Assembly (NCBI GenBank): GCA_946478975.1
Contig: CAMLEO010000013.1
Coordinates: 1 to 47,392 of the forward strand
Direction of reading: 5' to 3'
From: an uncultured Steroidobacter sp.
GTDB taxonomy: Bacteria > Pseudomonadota > Gammaproteobacteria > Steroidobacterales > Steroidobacteraceae
Length of the DNA: 47,392 bases
The position numbers and the translations under genes were made by a program. This document shows positions 34,865 to 43,904 of this stretch, in pieces. The notes beneath the pieces are model-generated. The model was not told the DNA's origin. It made no database searches and worked only from the letters and a program-made list of their open reading frames with translations. The first letter of the stretch is position 1. Every line of letters starts with the position of its first letter.

Positions 34865-37207
34865 TTGAGAGTGCGCATCGGTTCGCTGGCGACTGCGTTC
34901 GCGATTGTTCTGGCGGGTTGTGGCGGGGGAGGTGGCGGCGGTGGCACGCCGAGCGGCGGCAACCCGGGCCCGACCGGCGATACCACCGCACCGGTGGTGA
35001 CGATTTCACAGCCGGGTGCCGGCGCGGTCACCGGCATGACGACCATCACTGCGACCGCATCGGACAACGTCGGCGTGGCCGGCGTGCAGTTCAAGCTCGA
35101 CGGCGCAAACATTTCGGGCGAAGACACCTCGGCGCCTTATTCCATCCAGTGGGACGCGACGACGGCGACATCGGGTGTGCATCGAATCGCCGCGGTCGCT
35201 CGCGACGCTGCCGGCAACAGCACCACCTCAGCGACGATTGAAGTCACTGTGCAGGCCGCCTCTGGCGGCAATAACGGCGGCTCCGTCGCCGGCGGCTCCT
35301 GGTGTGATGCCGCGACCTGGGGCGGAGCGCTGCCCACGTCGACGACCAATGTGACGATCAGCAACGCTGTCGTGATCGACTGCAACGCTGAAGTGCGCTC
35401 GGTGACGATCGCCGCCGGCGGCAAATTGAGCGCCTCGCGTTCGCGCTCCTCGTCGCTCACTTTGTACGGCAACCTGGTCGTGAAGGGCACGCTCGATTAC
35501 GGCACAGCCACGGATCGTATCGCCCAGGGCGTCGCCGCCGAGATTGTTTTCAAAGGCATGCAGGACCAGAACTATGTCGGTACGCCGAGCGAGTTCAACT
35601 GCGCCGTCAACGATTTGAACGATTGCGAGCGCGGGCCGCCGCAGCCGACGCGCCTCGCGGTCGTAGATTCGGATGTAGGCCTGTGGGTGGTCGATGACGG
35701 CGTGTTCACGGCCGCAGGGCAGGTCAAGAAAGCATGGTCGAAGCTGACGGAGGGAGCGGGCGCGAGCGACGCGACGTTCACGGTCGCCGACGCGACTGGC
35801 TGGCGCGTCGGCGACCGTATCATGCTCACACCGAGCGCGATGATTTCCGTCGCGGGTCATGCAAGCCAATTCGACGAACGTGAGATCGCGAGCGTCTCTG
35901 GCAACACGGTGACGCTCACACAAGCGCCGGCGTATACACACGCAGGCTGCGCGAACTGCGTTCGCCGTAGTGAAGCCGCCAATCTTTCCCGCAACGTCGT
36001 CGTGCGTTCGTTCGACTCCTCCGCGCACGCTCACATCATGGTCGCAAATCGCGGCATCGTGCAGCTCGACAGTGTTGAGCTGCGCTGGCTCGGGCCCGAG
36101 CAGGATTGCACTCGCGCCGAAAAGCCGATGCGTCGCGCGGCGCTTTATTTCCATCAGCAGGGCGATGCGTCCGCATCTTCCTTCGTGCGTCACGCAGCGA
36201 TCTGGGGCGGCCGGCGCGAGTTCTTCCATGCCGAGACCAGCAACGGCATCGAAGTGACGGACGTGGTGGGATATGACGCTCAGGCGCTGGGCTTCGTGCG
36301 TGACTTCGATAACAGCGCGTGCGGATTGCGTTGTGTCGAGCCGGCCGATGGCCTGGGTGCGATTCGACGCGTGCAGTTCAGCGAAGTGCTCGCCGCCAAG
36401 GTGGCGGTGGCGAATCGTCCGGAAGGCTGCGTCGCCATCGGCCCCGCAATCGGTATTACGGCAGGCGGCGGCGACACCGTGGATTCCGTCGCGACCGGCG
36501 TAGCTTATAACTATCAAGATTTCGGCAACGAAGCCGCGATCTACTGGCAGGAGGAGCGCGCCGGCCATTCGCCGATCGATCTGTTCAATCGCAACGTCGC
36601 CCACAACAATGGCGGCAACGGCATCAGCAACTGGCAGAACAACACGCGCAACGACACGGCGTTCACCGACAACCAGAGCTGGTCGAACGGTGCCAACGGA
36701 TTCCTGCACGGCGCGTACGGCAACAGCATTCTCTATACGAACATCACCGGTTTGGATAACGGCAATCGCAGCTTCGGCATCAAGTCGACCATGATGGAGG
36801 CAGACCGCAAGCGCATCGACGGCGGCACGGTCGATGACGTCGGGCCCATCCTGTACACGTTCGTGCCCGACTATCCGATCACCATGACCGGGCTGAAATT
36901 CACCGGCGGCCGCTCGCCCGCGTTCACGCAGGTGCATGACAAATGCACCACCGGCAACGAGAACGATCCGAACGACGGCAATTGCATTCGTGCCTGGCTG
37001 CGGCTGGAGCATCCGACCATTCCCGCCGGCACAGTGCCGTTCGATTTCGGCGATCACGTGAACAAATATTCGGTGTGGGAAGTGCGGGACTTCGTGCATC
37101 CCGACTATCCGAGCCTGCCGCGGAACTTCGATTTGTATCGTCGTGACAACCAGGTGGCCGGCGGCAGCTACTACGCCGAGTTCGACGCCTGGCTCGTGCC
37201 TCGCTGA
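34865..37207 (+). CDS. Surface lipoprotein with Ig-like, G8-like and parallel beta-helix regions
   Basis: A 780-residue lipoprotein. I chose the TTG start at 34865 because AAGGAG lies 6 bases upstream and the signal peptide then ends in LAGC at Cys19. An in-frame upstream ATG would give a 12-residue basic extension. After Cys19 come eight Gly and a flexible linker, an Ig-like domain (about 40-130; APVVTISQPGAGAVTG, AVARDAAGNSTTS), a G8-like segment (WCDAATWGGALPTSTTNVTI, VTIAAGGKLSAS) and a long beta-helix-like region with CEMIP-like flavour (IVQLDSVELRWLG, NGIEVTDVVGYDAQ). Such proteins bind or cut polysaccharide. It is followed 6 bases later by the cytochrome lipoprotein gene. Confidence 0.8.
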   Translation: MRVRIGSLATAFAIVLAGCGGGGGGGGTPSGGNPGPTGDTTAPVVTISQPGAGAVTGMTTITATASDNVGVAGVQFKLDGANISGEDTSAPYSIQWDATTATSGVHRIAAVARDAAGNSTTSATIEVTVQAASGGNNGGSVAGGSWCDAATWGGALPTSTTNVTISNAVVIDCNAEVRSVTIAAGGKLSASRSRSSSLTLYGNLVVKGTLDYGTATDRIAQGVAAEIVFKGMQDQNYVGTPSEFNCAVNDLNDCERGPPQPTRLAVVDSDVGLWVVDDGVFTAAGQVKKAWSKLTEGAGASDATFTVADATGWRVGDRIMLTPSAMISVAGHASQFDEREIASVSGNTVTLTQAPAYTHAGCANCVRRSEAANLSRNVVVRSFDSSAHAHIMVANRGIVQLDSVELRWLGPEQDCTRAEKPMRRAALYFHQQGDASASSFVRHAAIWGGRREFFHAETSNGIEVTDVVGYDAQALGFVRDFDNSACGLRCVEPADGLGAIRRVQFSEVLAAKVAVANRPEGCVAIGPAIGITAGGGDTVDSVATGVAYNYQDFGNEAAIYWQEERAGHSPIDLFNRNVAHNNGGNGISNWQNNTRNDTAFTDNQSWSNGANGFLHGAYGNSILYTNITGLDNGNRSFGIKSTMMEADRKRIDGGTVDDVGPILYTFVPDYPITMTGLKFTGGRSPAFTQVHDKCTTGNENDPNDGNCIRAWLRLEHPTIPAGTVPFDFGDHVNKYSVWEVRDFVHPDYPSLPRNFDLYRRDNQVAGGSYYAEFDAWLVPR

Positions 37208-37213
37208 GCGAGC

Positions 37214-38956
37214 ATGCTGAAGATCCTGCGAGTGATGCTCTGCTGCCTGGCGGCGGCATCCTGCGGCGGAAGCGATCCGTCTGCGCGTTCGAGTGTCGAC
37301 GAGCCGCAGGCGGTGACGTTTCCGCTGGAGGTGCTGGGCGCTGCCGGCACGGAAGTCACCCTCACGGTCAAGATCGATAGTGCGATGTTGAGCGGCGCGC
37401 CGTCCGCCGCTGTGACATTGACCTTGCACAACATCGTGCGAGAAAGCAGCGCCGAGCTGGTCATCAACGGCGGCACGCCGATCGACCTCAGCAGCTCGGA
37501 CGGGCCGTTCAAACATCCGGACGGCCGCGTCACCACCGCGACCATGCCGATCGATCGCGCGCTGCTGGCCGTGGGCGACAATCGTTTGGTGTTTCGTTAC
37601 ACGCGGCAGGTGATCGACGGGGGCTCCGCGATCTCGGGTTATCGCGTTCTCAATGTCGCGGTCAAGGTTGGTGATAAGACGTTGCCGGTCGCTGGTGTGG
37701 CCGAAGCTCCGCAGCAGTGGCAGCCCATTCGCTCCGACGCGCAATCGCTCGAACGCGGCCGGTTCTTCTTCAGCGACATCAGTCGCGATGACGGCCCAGC
37801 CTGTGCGCGCTGTCACGCCAGTTCGGGCGCCGACCTGCAGTACTACTCGTTCTCCAATCACAGCATCGTCGAGCGCGCGATTTTTCATCGCTTCACACGC
37901 GACGAAGCAGAGGACATCGCAAGTTACATTCGTTCGCTCGACGTGGTGCGCACGGGTCGACCGTATCAATCGCCATTTCAACCCGGCGCGAACAACACCG
38001 GTGCAGCAGGTGCAAGCATCGATGCGGTGCTCGCGAATGATGCGGCGTTCGCGCAGGCGGGCAGTCAATCCGTCGCGAGTTTTACGCCGTGGGAGGCGGC
38101 GGGTGCGGCAGATACGTTTCATCTTGCCACTGCGGTCCAGGCGCCGACCTGGCTGCGCTGGTTGCCAAGAACATTCGACCCGACCTGGTTTACTCGCGCC
38201 GATGGCGTTCTGGCCAATGCCGAGCAGGCGCTGGCGAGCGATCCATCGATCGACAATGCGCGCAGCTTCATGTCGGCGGCGATGCGCGTGGGCACGGAAA
38301 TTCTGGTCACAACGGGCGATCATCAGGGCCGCATCGATGTGCTGCGTTTTGCGGCCGTCAAACTCTGGGACTGGTCACGTCGTCTCGGCTTCGATCGTCC
38401 CGATCACGGTGTGCCCGATGGCGCGCCGGCGTATCCGTACGAGGTGGGCTTTGCCTTCTTCGAAGCCGCAACAGCCGGTAAGGCTGTTCCCGAAGCGATG
38501 GGCCAGACGATGTCGTGGTGGTGGGCGCAGCTCGCCGCCAATCCAGGTCGTGGCGTGAGCACCAGCCGGCGCCCGCTCAATTACCAGGATGTATTAACCG
38601 CGGCCTCGGGCTCGGGGCTCGGACCCGATCACATACGTTTCTTGTATTTATATGGAAGTTGGGAAGAGTCGCGCGGCGACCTGGCGCCGGGTTGGGGCAC
38701 CGAGCAGGGGCCCGTGCGCTTGCTCGACGTGCCGCTGTCGACCTTGACGTTGCCGGATCGCGTCGCTTTGCTGCAACGTTTGCTGAGTCGCGAGACCGAG
38801 TTCTTGAACGCCGGCGGCCAGCTGACGCAGGGACATCACAGCAAGCTCGCGCAATCCTGGAACCGCACGTGCGATCAGTTCACCGCCGATCAACGCGCGC
38901 TGCTGCGGGCGGCCGCGCCCACGGAAGTTTGGAACGATCTCGCCGGCTGCCCCTGA
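37214..38956 (+). CDS. Mono-heme c-type cytochrome lipoprotein
   Basis: A 580-residue lipoprotein: signal peptide MLKILRVMLCCLAAASC, acylated Cys17. Residues about 30-155 form a beta-rich domain (TFPLEVLGAAGTEVTLTVKID, TLHNIVRESSAELVING) resembling carbohydrate-binding modules. A cytochrome-c-type region follows with one covalent heme site CARCH (Cys197, Cys200, His201); the next 40 residues contain the ARSHAE-like helix (HRFTRDEAEDIASYIRSL) of the cytochrome fold. The long C-terminal part is helical with no known domain that I can name. It is translated 6 bases after the G8 lipoprotein gene, so the two are probably made together. It may pass electrons at the outer surface or periplasm. Confidence 0.8.
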   Translation: MLKILRVMLCCLAAASCGGSDPSARSSVDEPQAVTFPLEVLGAAGTEVTLTVKIDSAMLSGAPSAAVTLTLHNIVRESSAELVINGGTPIDLSSSDGPFKHPDGRVTTATMPIDRALLAVGDNRLVFRYTRQVIDGGSAISGYRVLNVAVKVGDKTLPVAGVAEAPQQWQPIRSDAQSLERGRFFFSDISRDDGPACARCHASSGADLQYYSFSNHSIVERAIFHRFTRDEAEDIASYIRSLDVVRTGRPYQSPFQPGANNTGAAGASIDAVLANDAAFAQAGSQSVASFTPWEAAGAADTFHLATAVQAPTWLRWLPRTFDPTWFTRADGVLANAEQALASDPSIDNARSFMSAAMRVGTEILVTTGDHQGRIDVLRFAAVKLWDWSRRLGFDRPDHGVPDGAPAYPYEVGFAFFEAATAGKAVPEAMGQTMSWWWAQLAANPGRGVSTSRRPLNYQDVLTAASGSGLGPDHIRFLYLYGSWEESRGDLAPGWGTEQGPVRLLDVPLSTLTLPDRVALLQRLLSRETEFLNAGGQLTQGHHSKLAQSWNRTCDQFTADQRALLRAAAPTEVWNDLAGCP

Positions 38957-39064
38957 ATCAGGGAATGGCGTAGGGGAAGTGAGCCAGTCGACACAATCGA
39001 CGGACACCGGTCAATCGCGGCCCGTGCGCGCCGATAGAACGGGAGGTGCTCACGCGGTGAATTC

Positions 39065-40255
39065 ATGCGCTCACATGCTTTGCTGTTCACGAGCCTGGTG
39101 CTGGCGCAGGTCGCGCATGCCGACGACACGTGCGTCGCTTGCGAGCAACGCGACGCATTGACGGTTGCTGCGACCTACACCGGCGAACAGTGGCGTGCGG
39201 CGTCCGGCGGTCTCGCGACCGGCTCACGTTACCTGGACAATCTGGATATCACGATCGACGCCGACGCGGAGCAGATCTTCGGTGCGCAGGGAATGCAGAT
39301 GTTTGCTTACCTGCTATACAACAACGGCCATGGCTTCAACGAAGAGTTGACCGGTGCCGCCCAGGGCGTGAGCAATATCGAAGCGTCGCAGGCATTGCGC
39401 CTGTACGAGTTGTGGACGCAGTGGAGCTTCGGGACTGGCGAACAGTCGCTGCGGATCGGGCTGTACGATCTGAACTCCGAGTTCGACAGCATCGACAGCG
39501 CCGGTGTGTTCATCAATCCTTCCCACGGCATCGGCCCGGACCTGTCGCAGACCGGCCAGAATGGGCCGTCGATTTTTCCTGTCACGAGTCTGGGCGTACG
39601 TTTGATGAAGTCGCGAGGAGCCTGGTCGGCGCGCGTCGCCGTGCTGGATGCTGTGCCCGGCGACGTCGACCATCCGAATCGCACGACGGTCCGGCTCAGC
39701 GCAGATGAAGGTGCGTTGATCATTGGCGAGGCGGACTACCATTCATCGAGCGCGAGAGTCGGTGTGGGTTACTGGCGTTACACCGCCGGGTTCGCGCCGC
39801 TCGACGCTGATGTTTCAGCAAACGTCGGCAATGGCGTCAACGACGGCGTCTACGCGATCGTCGAGCGGCCGTTTGTTTTAGACACATCGGCGCACCTGGA
39901 TCTGTTTCTACGTGCGGGCGTGGCAAACGGCCGCATCAACCCTGTGGATCGATACGTCGGCGCCGGCGCTGTGTACACGCTGGCTGCCGAGGCGCGCGAA
40001 CAGCAGCTTGGCGTTTCGATTGCCGTGGCGGAATTCGGCGAACCGTATCGTCGTCTCGAAGCAGTGGCGGGCAATATGACAGACGCTCGTGAGTCGATTG
40101 TCGAGTTCACGTATCGCGTCGCTGTGGCGAAGTGGCTCAACCTGCAGCCGGACGTTCAGTACATCAGGCATCCCGGAGTGGACGCGCAGCTGAGTTCCGC
40201 GTGGGTGGTGGGATTGCGATTCGATGTGGGAACGCAGTGGGGCTGGCCGCGCTGA
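39065..40255 (+). CDS. OprB-type carbohydrate porin
   Basis: A 396-residue outer-membrane beta-barrel of the OprB family, which lets sugars cross the outer membrane. Signal peptide MRSHALLFTSLVLAQVAHA. The family-specific start (LTVAATYTGEQWRAASGGLATGSRYLDNLDITIDAD) is present, with many alternating strands through to the C-terminal WVVGLRFDVGTQWG. A CxxC pair (CVAC) directly after the cleavage site is unusual. It follows the two lipoprotein genes by 108 bases and may serve the same polysaccharide- or sugar-using system. A GGGAGGT lies about 14 bases upstream, too far for a strong ribosome site. Confidence 0.85.
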   Translation: MRSHALLFTSLVLAQVAHADDTCVACEQRDALTVAATYTGEQWRAASGGLATGSRYLDNLDITIDADAEQIFGAQGMQMFAYLLYNNGHGFNEELTGAAQGVSNIEASQALRLYELWTQWSFGTGEQSLRIGLYDLNSEFDSIDSAGVFINPSHGIGPDLSQTGQNGPSIFPVTSLGVRLMKSRGAWSARVAVLDAVPGDVDHPNRTTVRLSADEGALIIGEADYHSSSARVGVGYWRYTAGFAPLDADVSANVGNGVNDGVYAIVERPFVLDTSAHLDLFLRAGVANGRINPVDRYVGAGAVYTLAAEAREQQLGVSIAVAEFGEPYRRLEAVAGNMTDARESIVEFTYRVAVAKWLNLQPDVQYIRHPGVDAQLSSAWVVGLRFDVGTQWGWPR

Positions 40256-40297
40256 AGTAAGATGCCGGGCTGCGATGATCGCCATCGGAGCCTGAGG

Positions 40298-41563
40298 ATG
40301 AAACTGCTCGCGTTACCTTTGCTGCTCGCGGCCGCGTTCTGCAGTTCGAATGCAGCGGCTGCCGAATCGGAACCAGCGACGATTCTTTTGCGTCCAGCGC
40401 GCGTGTTTGATGGAACGACGCTGCATGAAGGCTGGCGCGTGCTCGTCAAAGGCGATCGCATCGTCGCGGCGGGTGCTGATGTGACTGCACCGCCGGGCAC
40501 TCGCGAGGTGGATCTCACCGGCAAGACGTTGCTGCCGGGCTTGATCGAAGGTCACAGTCATCTGTTTCTGCATCCTTACAACGAACGCAGCTGGGACGAT
40601 CAGGTTCTGCATGAGTCGCTCGCGCTGCGCACTGCACGTGCAGTCACAGCGGCTCGCGCCACGCTTCTTGCGGGATTCACGACGGCGCGGGATCTAGGCA
40701 GCGAAGGCGCCGGTTTTGCCGATGTCGGCTTGAAACAAGCGATCGACGAAGGAATCGTTCCCGGCCCTCGCATGCTGGTGGCGACTCGCGCGTTGGTGGC
40801 GGATGGGGCGTACGGGCCGAAAGGCTTCGAGCCCGGCGTGCAAATACCGCAAGGCGCGGAGGAGGCGAGCGGCGAAGAGCTCGTCCGTGCTGTTCGCCGC
40901 CAGGTTGCCGCCGGCGCGGATGTGATCAAACTCTACGCCGACTATCGCTGGCGGCCGGGAGAAGAAGGGCGGCCGACGTTCTCCGCTGCCGAACTGCGTG
41001 CCGCCACCGAAGCTGCGCACGATGCCGGCCGCATCGTCGCAGTTCATGCGAGTACCGCCGAAGGAATGAATCGCGCGATCGCGGCCGGCGTGGAAACAAT
41101 CGAGCATGGATACGGCGGCACCAAGGAAACGTTCGCTGCCATGAAGGAACGAGGTGTCGCATTGTGCCCGACGCTCGCGGCGTCAGATGCGGTTGCGCGT
41201 TATCAAGGCTGGGATGGACGCGAGCCGGCGCCGCGATCCGTCGAGCTTTCGCGATCGAGCTTCAAGGCCGCGCGGTCCGCGAAAGTCACGATCTGTGCGG
41301 GAGGGGACGTCGGCGTGTTCGCTCACGGCGATAACGTTCGCGAGCTCGAATTGATGCAGGCCGCCGGCATGCCTGCCCGTGAGGTCTTGATCGCTGCCAC
41401 ATCCGTCAACGCGCGCATCTTCCGTATCGACAGTCGTGTCGGCGCCCTGCGTTCCGGTTTACTCGCGGACCTGATCGCTGTTGAGGGCGACCCAACTCAA
41501 GACGTGCACGCGCTCCGGCAAGTGCGCTTTGTGATGAAAGGTGGCGTCGTCGTCAGCCCGTGA
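40298..41563 (+). CDS. Exported metal-dependent amidohydrolase (Xaa-Pro dipeptidase/imidazolonepropionase-like)
   Basis: A 421-residue exported enzyme with a signal peptide (MKLLALPLLLAAAFCSSNAAAA). The amidohydrolase metal centre is complete: HxH (His86, His88 in EGHSHLF), carboxylated-Lys candidate Lys211 (VIKLYADY), His250 (AVHAS), His270 (IEHGYG) and Asp337 (GGDVGVF). This pattern matches the dipeptidase/imidazolonepropionase-like group that hydrolyses amides or peptides. The substrate is unknown. GGAG lies 7 bases before the ATG. The gene ends 11 bases inside the convergent phosphatase gene. Confidence 0.88.
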   Translation: MKLLALPLLLAAAFCSSNAAAAESEPATILLRPARVFDGTTLHEGWRVLVKGDRIVAAGADVTAPPGTREVDLTGKTLLPGLIEGHSHLFLHPYNERSWDDQVLHESLALRTARAVTAARATLLAGFTTARDLGSEGAGFADVGLKQAIDEGIVPGPRMLVATRALVADGAYGPKGFEPGVQIPQGAEEASGEELVRAVRRQVAAGADVIKLYADYRWRPGEEGRPTFSAAELRAATEAAHDAGRIVAVHASTAEGMNRAIAAGVETIEHGYGGTKETFAAMKERGVALCPTLAASDAVARYQGWDGREPAPRSVELSRSSFKAARSAKVTICAGGDVGVFAHGDNVRELELMQAAGMPAREVLIAATSVNARIFRIDSRVGALRSGLLADLIAVEGDPTQDVHALRQVRFVMKGGVVVSP

Positions 41564-42113
41564 GCACGGCCCGCACCCGGTCGAGATCGACGCCCTTGAA
41601 GTAATTCGTGACATCGCGCATTCCTGCCAGCGCGAGCCGAATGGGCTCGGGGCTGTCGGCGCCGATGCTGAGTAGATATTCCTCTTCGATGTGCTCATCG
41701 TCCACGCCGCAGATCTTCAGCAGCGCCGCGATCACGATGCCCGTGCGATCTCTGCCCGAGAGGCAATGCACATACAGCGGGAATTCAACCTCGCCGCTCG
41801 CGATTGTCCGCACGATGTTTCTAAGCCAGGTGCGCACCGCCGGCGTCGATGTATCGTACTTCTCGATGCCATTCGCAATCGGGAAATGATAACTGCACAC
41901 CTGCGGCTGCTCGCCGTCCGGGCTGCCCTGCAGACAAAAGATTGTGCGCGGCTGGCCGATCGCCGCCAGGTCCTGCAGCCATTTAACCGTGCCGCCGCGT
42001 AACAGCCGCTGCTCCGGCAGCACCGTCCGCCCCGCGATCATGTTGATGAACGTTCCGGCGTCGCGAAAGTTGACCGCCGCGCCCGGGTCCGTGTAGTCGA
42101 GATTCTGTTTCAT
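41553..42113 (-). CDS. Protein-tyrosine-phosphatase-superfamily protein beside rtcR
   Basis: A 186-residue cytoplasmic phosphatase. The CX5R signature is HCLSGRDRTG, with nucleophile Cys117 and Arg123 followed by Thr-Gly, in an HC..G..RTG form typical of dual-specificity and some RNA 5'-phosphatases. Residues before it (EFPLYVHC) form the P-loop strand. The general-acid Asp is not certain. It starts 12 bases after the rtcR stop on the same strand, so it is likely made with the RNA-repair regulator. A role on RNA ends is conceivable but not shown; a protein or phosphosugar substrate is equally possible. Confidence 0.78.
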   Translation of the reverse strand: MKQNLDYTDPGAAVNFRDAGTFINMIAGRTVLPEQRLLRGGTVKWLQDLAAIGQPRTIFCLQGSPDGEQPQVCSYHFPIANGIEKYDTSTPAVRTWLRNIVRTIASGEVEFPLYVHCLSGRDRTGIVIAALLKICGVDDEHIEEEYLLSIGADSPEPIRLALAGMRDVTNYFKGVDLDRVRAVLTG

Positions 42114-42125
42114 CCAACCGCCACA

Positions 42126-43706
42126 CTACTGGCGCAGGGCGCCCCAGTCCAGATTGAAGCGCGCCAGGTACTTCTTGAGACGATCGCTGTCGTTCACCGC
42201 GCGGCGGCGGGTGCGCGAGGCGGCGAAGAGTTTTCGGCCGGCTTCGGCCAGGGTCGTGCATGAACGGCAGGTCTGAATGACTGCATCCAGTTGCAGTCGG
42301 TCGAACAGGTCGATGCCGGCGAGGGTCTCTGGCGATAGCAGTGAATCGAGTGTGCTGTGTGCTTGCCTGGGTTGCCAGGAGCTTTGCAGCCGTTCGATCT
42401 CTTCGCGAACGACATCGACGGTGATGCGTCCTTGCTCGGCCAGGGTGGCCATGCGCATGATGGACGCGGAGAGCTCTCTGAAGTTGCCGTTCCACGGCGC
42501 GCCCGGCGAGCTGGCAAAACGCTGATATTCCCGTCGCGCTTCGGCGTTGAAGCGTACGTTCACATCGTGCTCGCGTGCGTATCGCTCCAGCTCGAAGTCG
42601 ATGTTCGGCTCGATGTCCTCGCGGCGCTCGCGGAGCGCGGGCAGCTCGAACACCCAGAGGTTGATGCGTGCGAGCAGGTCGTCGCGAAAGCGTCCGGCCT
42701 CGACGGCCAGCCGCAGGTCGCGGTTGGTGCCGGCGATCAGCTGGAAGTCGCTTGCCACTTCTTTGTCCGAGCCCATCGGCGCGAACCGTTTTTCTTCGAT
42801 CGCTTTGAGCAGCAGGGTTTGTTCGTCGAGGCCCAATTCGCCGATCTCATCCAGGAAAATGACTCCGCCGTGCGCCTTGCGCAGCAGGCCCGCGCGATCG
42901 TTCTGTGCTCCGGTGAACGCGCCTTTCACGTGACCAAACAATGTGGAAAGCGCGCCGTCGCCGCGTAGCGTCGCGCAGTTCACTTCAACGAACTCGCCCT
43001 GGATCTTATGGCGCGATTTCTTGAGCTCGTAGATCCGGCGCGCCAACGTGGATTTGCCAGCGCCGGTCGGGCCGTTGAGCATCAGCGGTGCTTTGGAACG
43101 AACCGCCACGCGCTCGATGCGAGCAATCATCTGGTTGAACGCAGCGTTGCGCGTCTGGATGCCGGACTTCAGAAACTCCGTGCTCTCCTGTTTCTCGCGT
43201 GCGAACCGCGCGCCGATCTGGTTGTAACGCGACAGATCGAGATCGATGAGCGAATAGTGGCCGACTTCGTTCGTTCCCTGTCGCCGCGGCGGCGAGCTTT
43301 GCAACAGCACTCCGGGGAAGTAACGCGCCTCGGTGAGCAGAAACATGCAGATCTGCGCCACGTGTGTGCCGGTGGTGATGTGAATGAGATATCGCTCGTG
43401 TTCGAGGTCGAATCGATACTGCCGGGCGAAGTCGTGCAGGCAGCCGTACACCTGCTGAAAGTCCCACGGGTCGGCTGGATCGCAGCCATGCAGATTGACT
43501 TTCGTCTCTGGCGAGACCGAGGCGATGTCTTCTTTCAAGCGCGAGCCCAGTGTGGTGTGGGCACGCGCGTGAAGCATCTCGAAGCGATCGACGACCAGGT
43601 CCTGGTGCTGGCAGATCGAGATGCTCGGCCGCCATTTTTCCCAACGGCCCGGGCCGGTGCCCGAATCCAGGCTCGACCCCAGGAAGCCGATCACGACGGT
43701 TTTCAT
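42126..43706 (-). CDS. rtcR: RtcR, CARF-domain sigma-54 activator of RNA repair
   Basis: A 526-residue bacterial enhancer-binding protein. The N-terminal domain (1-180; MKTVVIGFLGSSLDSG, ASVSPETKVNLHGCDPADPWDFQQVYGCLHDFARQY, YLIHITTGTHVAQ) is the CARF-type sensor known in RtcR to respond to damaged-RNA ligands. The AAA+ domain has Walker A GPTGAGKST, the sigma-54 contact loop GAFTGA, Walker B FLDEIGE and the arginine-finger region. The C-terminal helix-turn-helix ends AGRKLFAASRTRRRAVNDSDRLKKYLARFNLDW. The closest known protein is Escherichia coli RtcR, aligned from memory. The ATG at 43706 was chosen over an upstream TTG-type extension. It is divergent from the rsr-rtcBA operon it should activate. 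Confidence 0.95.
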   Translation of the reverse strand: MKTVVIGFLGSSLDSGTGPGRWEKWRPSISICQHQDLVVDRFEMLHARAHTTLGSRLKEDIASVSPETKVNLHGCDPADPWDFQQVYGCLHDFARQYRFDLEHERYLIHITTGTHVAQICMFLLTEARYFPGVLLQSSPPRRQGTNEVGHYSLIDLDLSRYNQIGARFAREKQESTEFLKSGIQTRNAAFNQMIARIERVAVRSKAPLMLNGPTGAGKSTLARRIYELKKSRHKIQGEFVEVNCATLRGDGALSTLFGHVKGAFTGAQNDRAGLLRKAHGGVIFLDEIGELGLDEQTLLLKAIEEKRFAPMGSDKEVASDFQLIAGTNRDLRLAVEAGRFRDDLLARINLWVFELPALRERREDIEPNIDFELERYAREHDVNVRFNAEARREYQRFASSPGAPWNGNFRELSASIMRMATLAEQGRITVDVVREEIERLQSSWQPRQAHSTLDSLLSPETLAGIDLFDRLQLDAVIQTCRSCTTLAEAGRKLFAASRTRRRAVNDSDRLKKYLARFNLDWGALRQ

Positions 43707-43732
43707 GATTATCCAATAAGCGAGAACACGCG

Positions 43733-43753
43733 CGGTAAAGATAGCATCTACCG
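43733..43753. promoter_or_regulatory. Dyad CGGTA-N11-TACCG, candidate RtcR enhancer site
   Basis: CGGTA at 43733-43737 is mirrored by TACCG at 43749-43753, and the interior also carries GAT-AGC-ATC symmetry. It lies about 105 bases before the -24 box and 27 bases before the rtcR start, a typical distance for an enhancer site. No RtcR site consensus is available to me, so this is tentative. Confidence 0.35.
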
Positions 43754-43856
43754 TGCTTGCCTGGCTGGATCGGATCTGCGACCACGGCGCCTGTCGGTGC
43801 AAATGCGCTGTAGGATCAGTGGTTTACCTTTGGAAAGAGGATGCCGGGCGGGGAGC

Positions 43857-43872
43857 TGGCACAGCCATTGCT
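43857..43872 (+). promoter_or_regulatory. Consensus sigma-54 promoter of the rsr-Y RNA-rtcBA operon
   Basis: TGGCAC at 43857-43862, five bases, then TTGCT at 43868-43872 match the -24/-12 consensus exactly. The predicted start of transcription is near 43883, leaving a leader of about 22 bases before the rsr ATG at 43905. Its match to an RtcR-type activator encoded next door makes the assignment firm. Confidence 0.92.
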
Positions 43873-43904
43873 ATCTATCTCCGCGAGCAACGGAGATAAC
43901 GATC

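Noticed and set aside
35228..38323. 1031-codon minus-strand frame
   Set aside because: It lies antisense to two convincing lipoprotein genes and has low-complexity His/Arg/Ala composition typical of high-GC shadow frames.
43008..43904. N-terminal extension of the Rsr reading frame
   Set aside because: The sigma-54 promoter, the predicted transcription start and the rtcR coding region lie within it; the family-like N-terminus begins at 43905.
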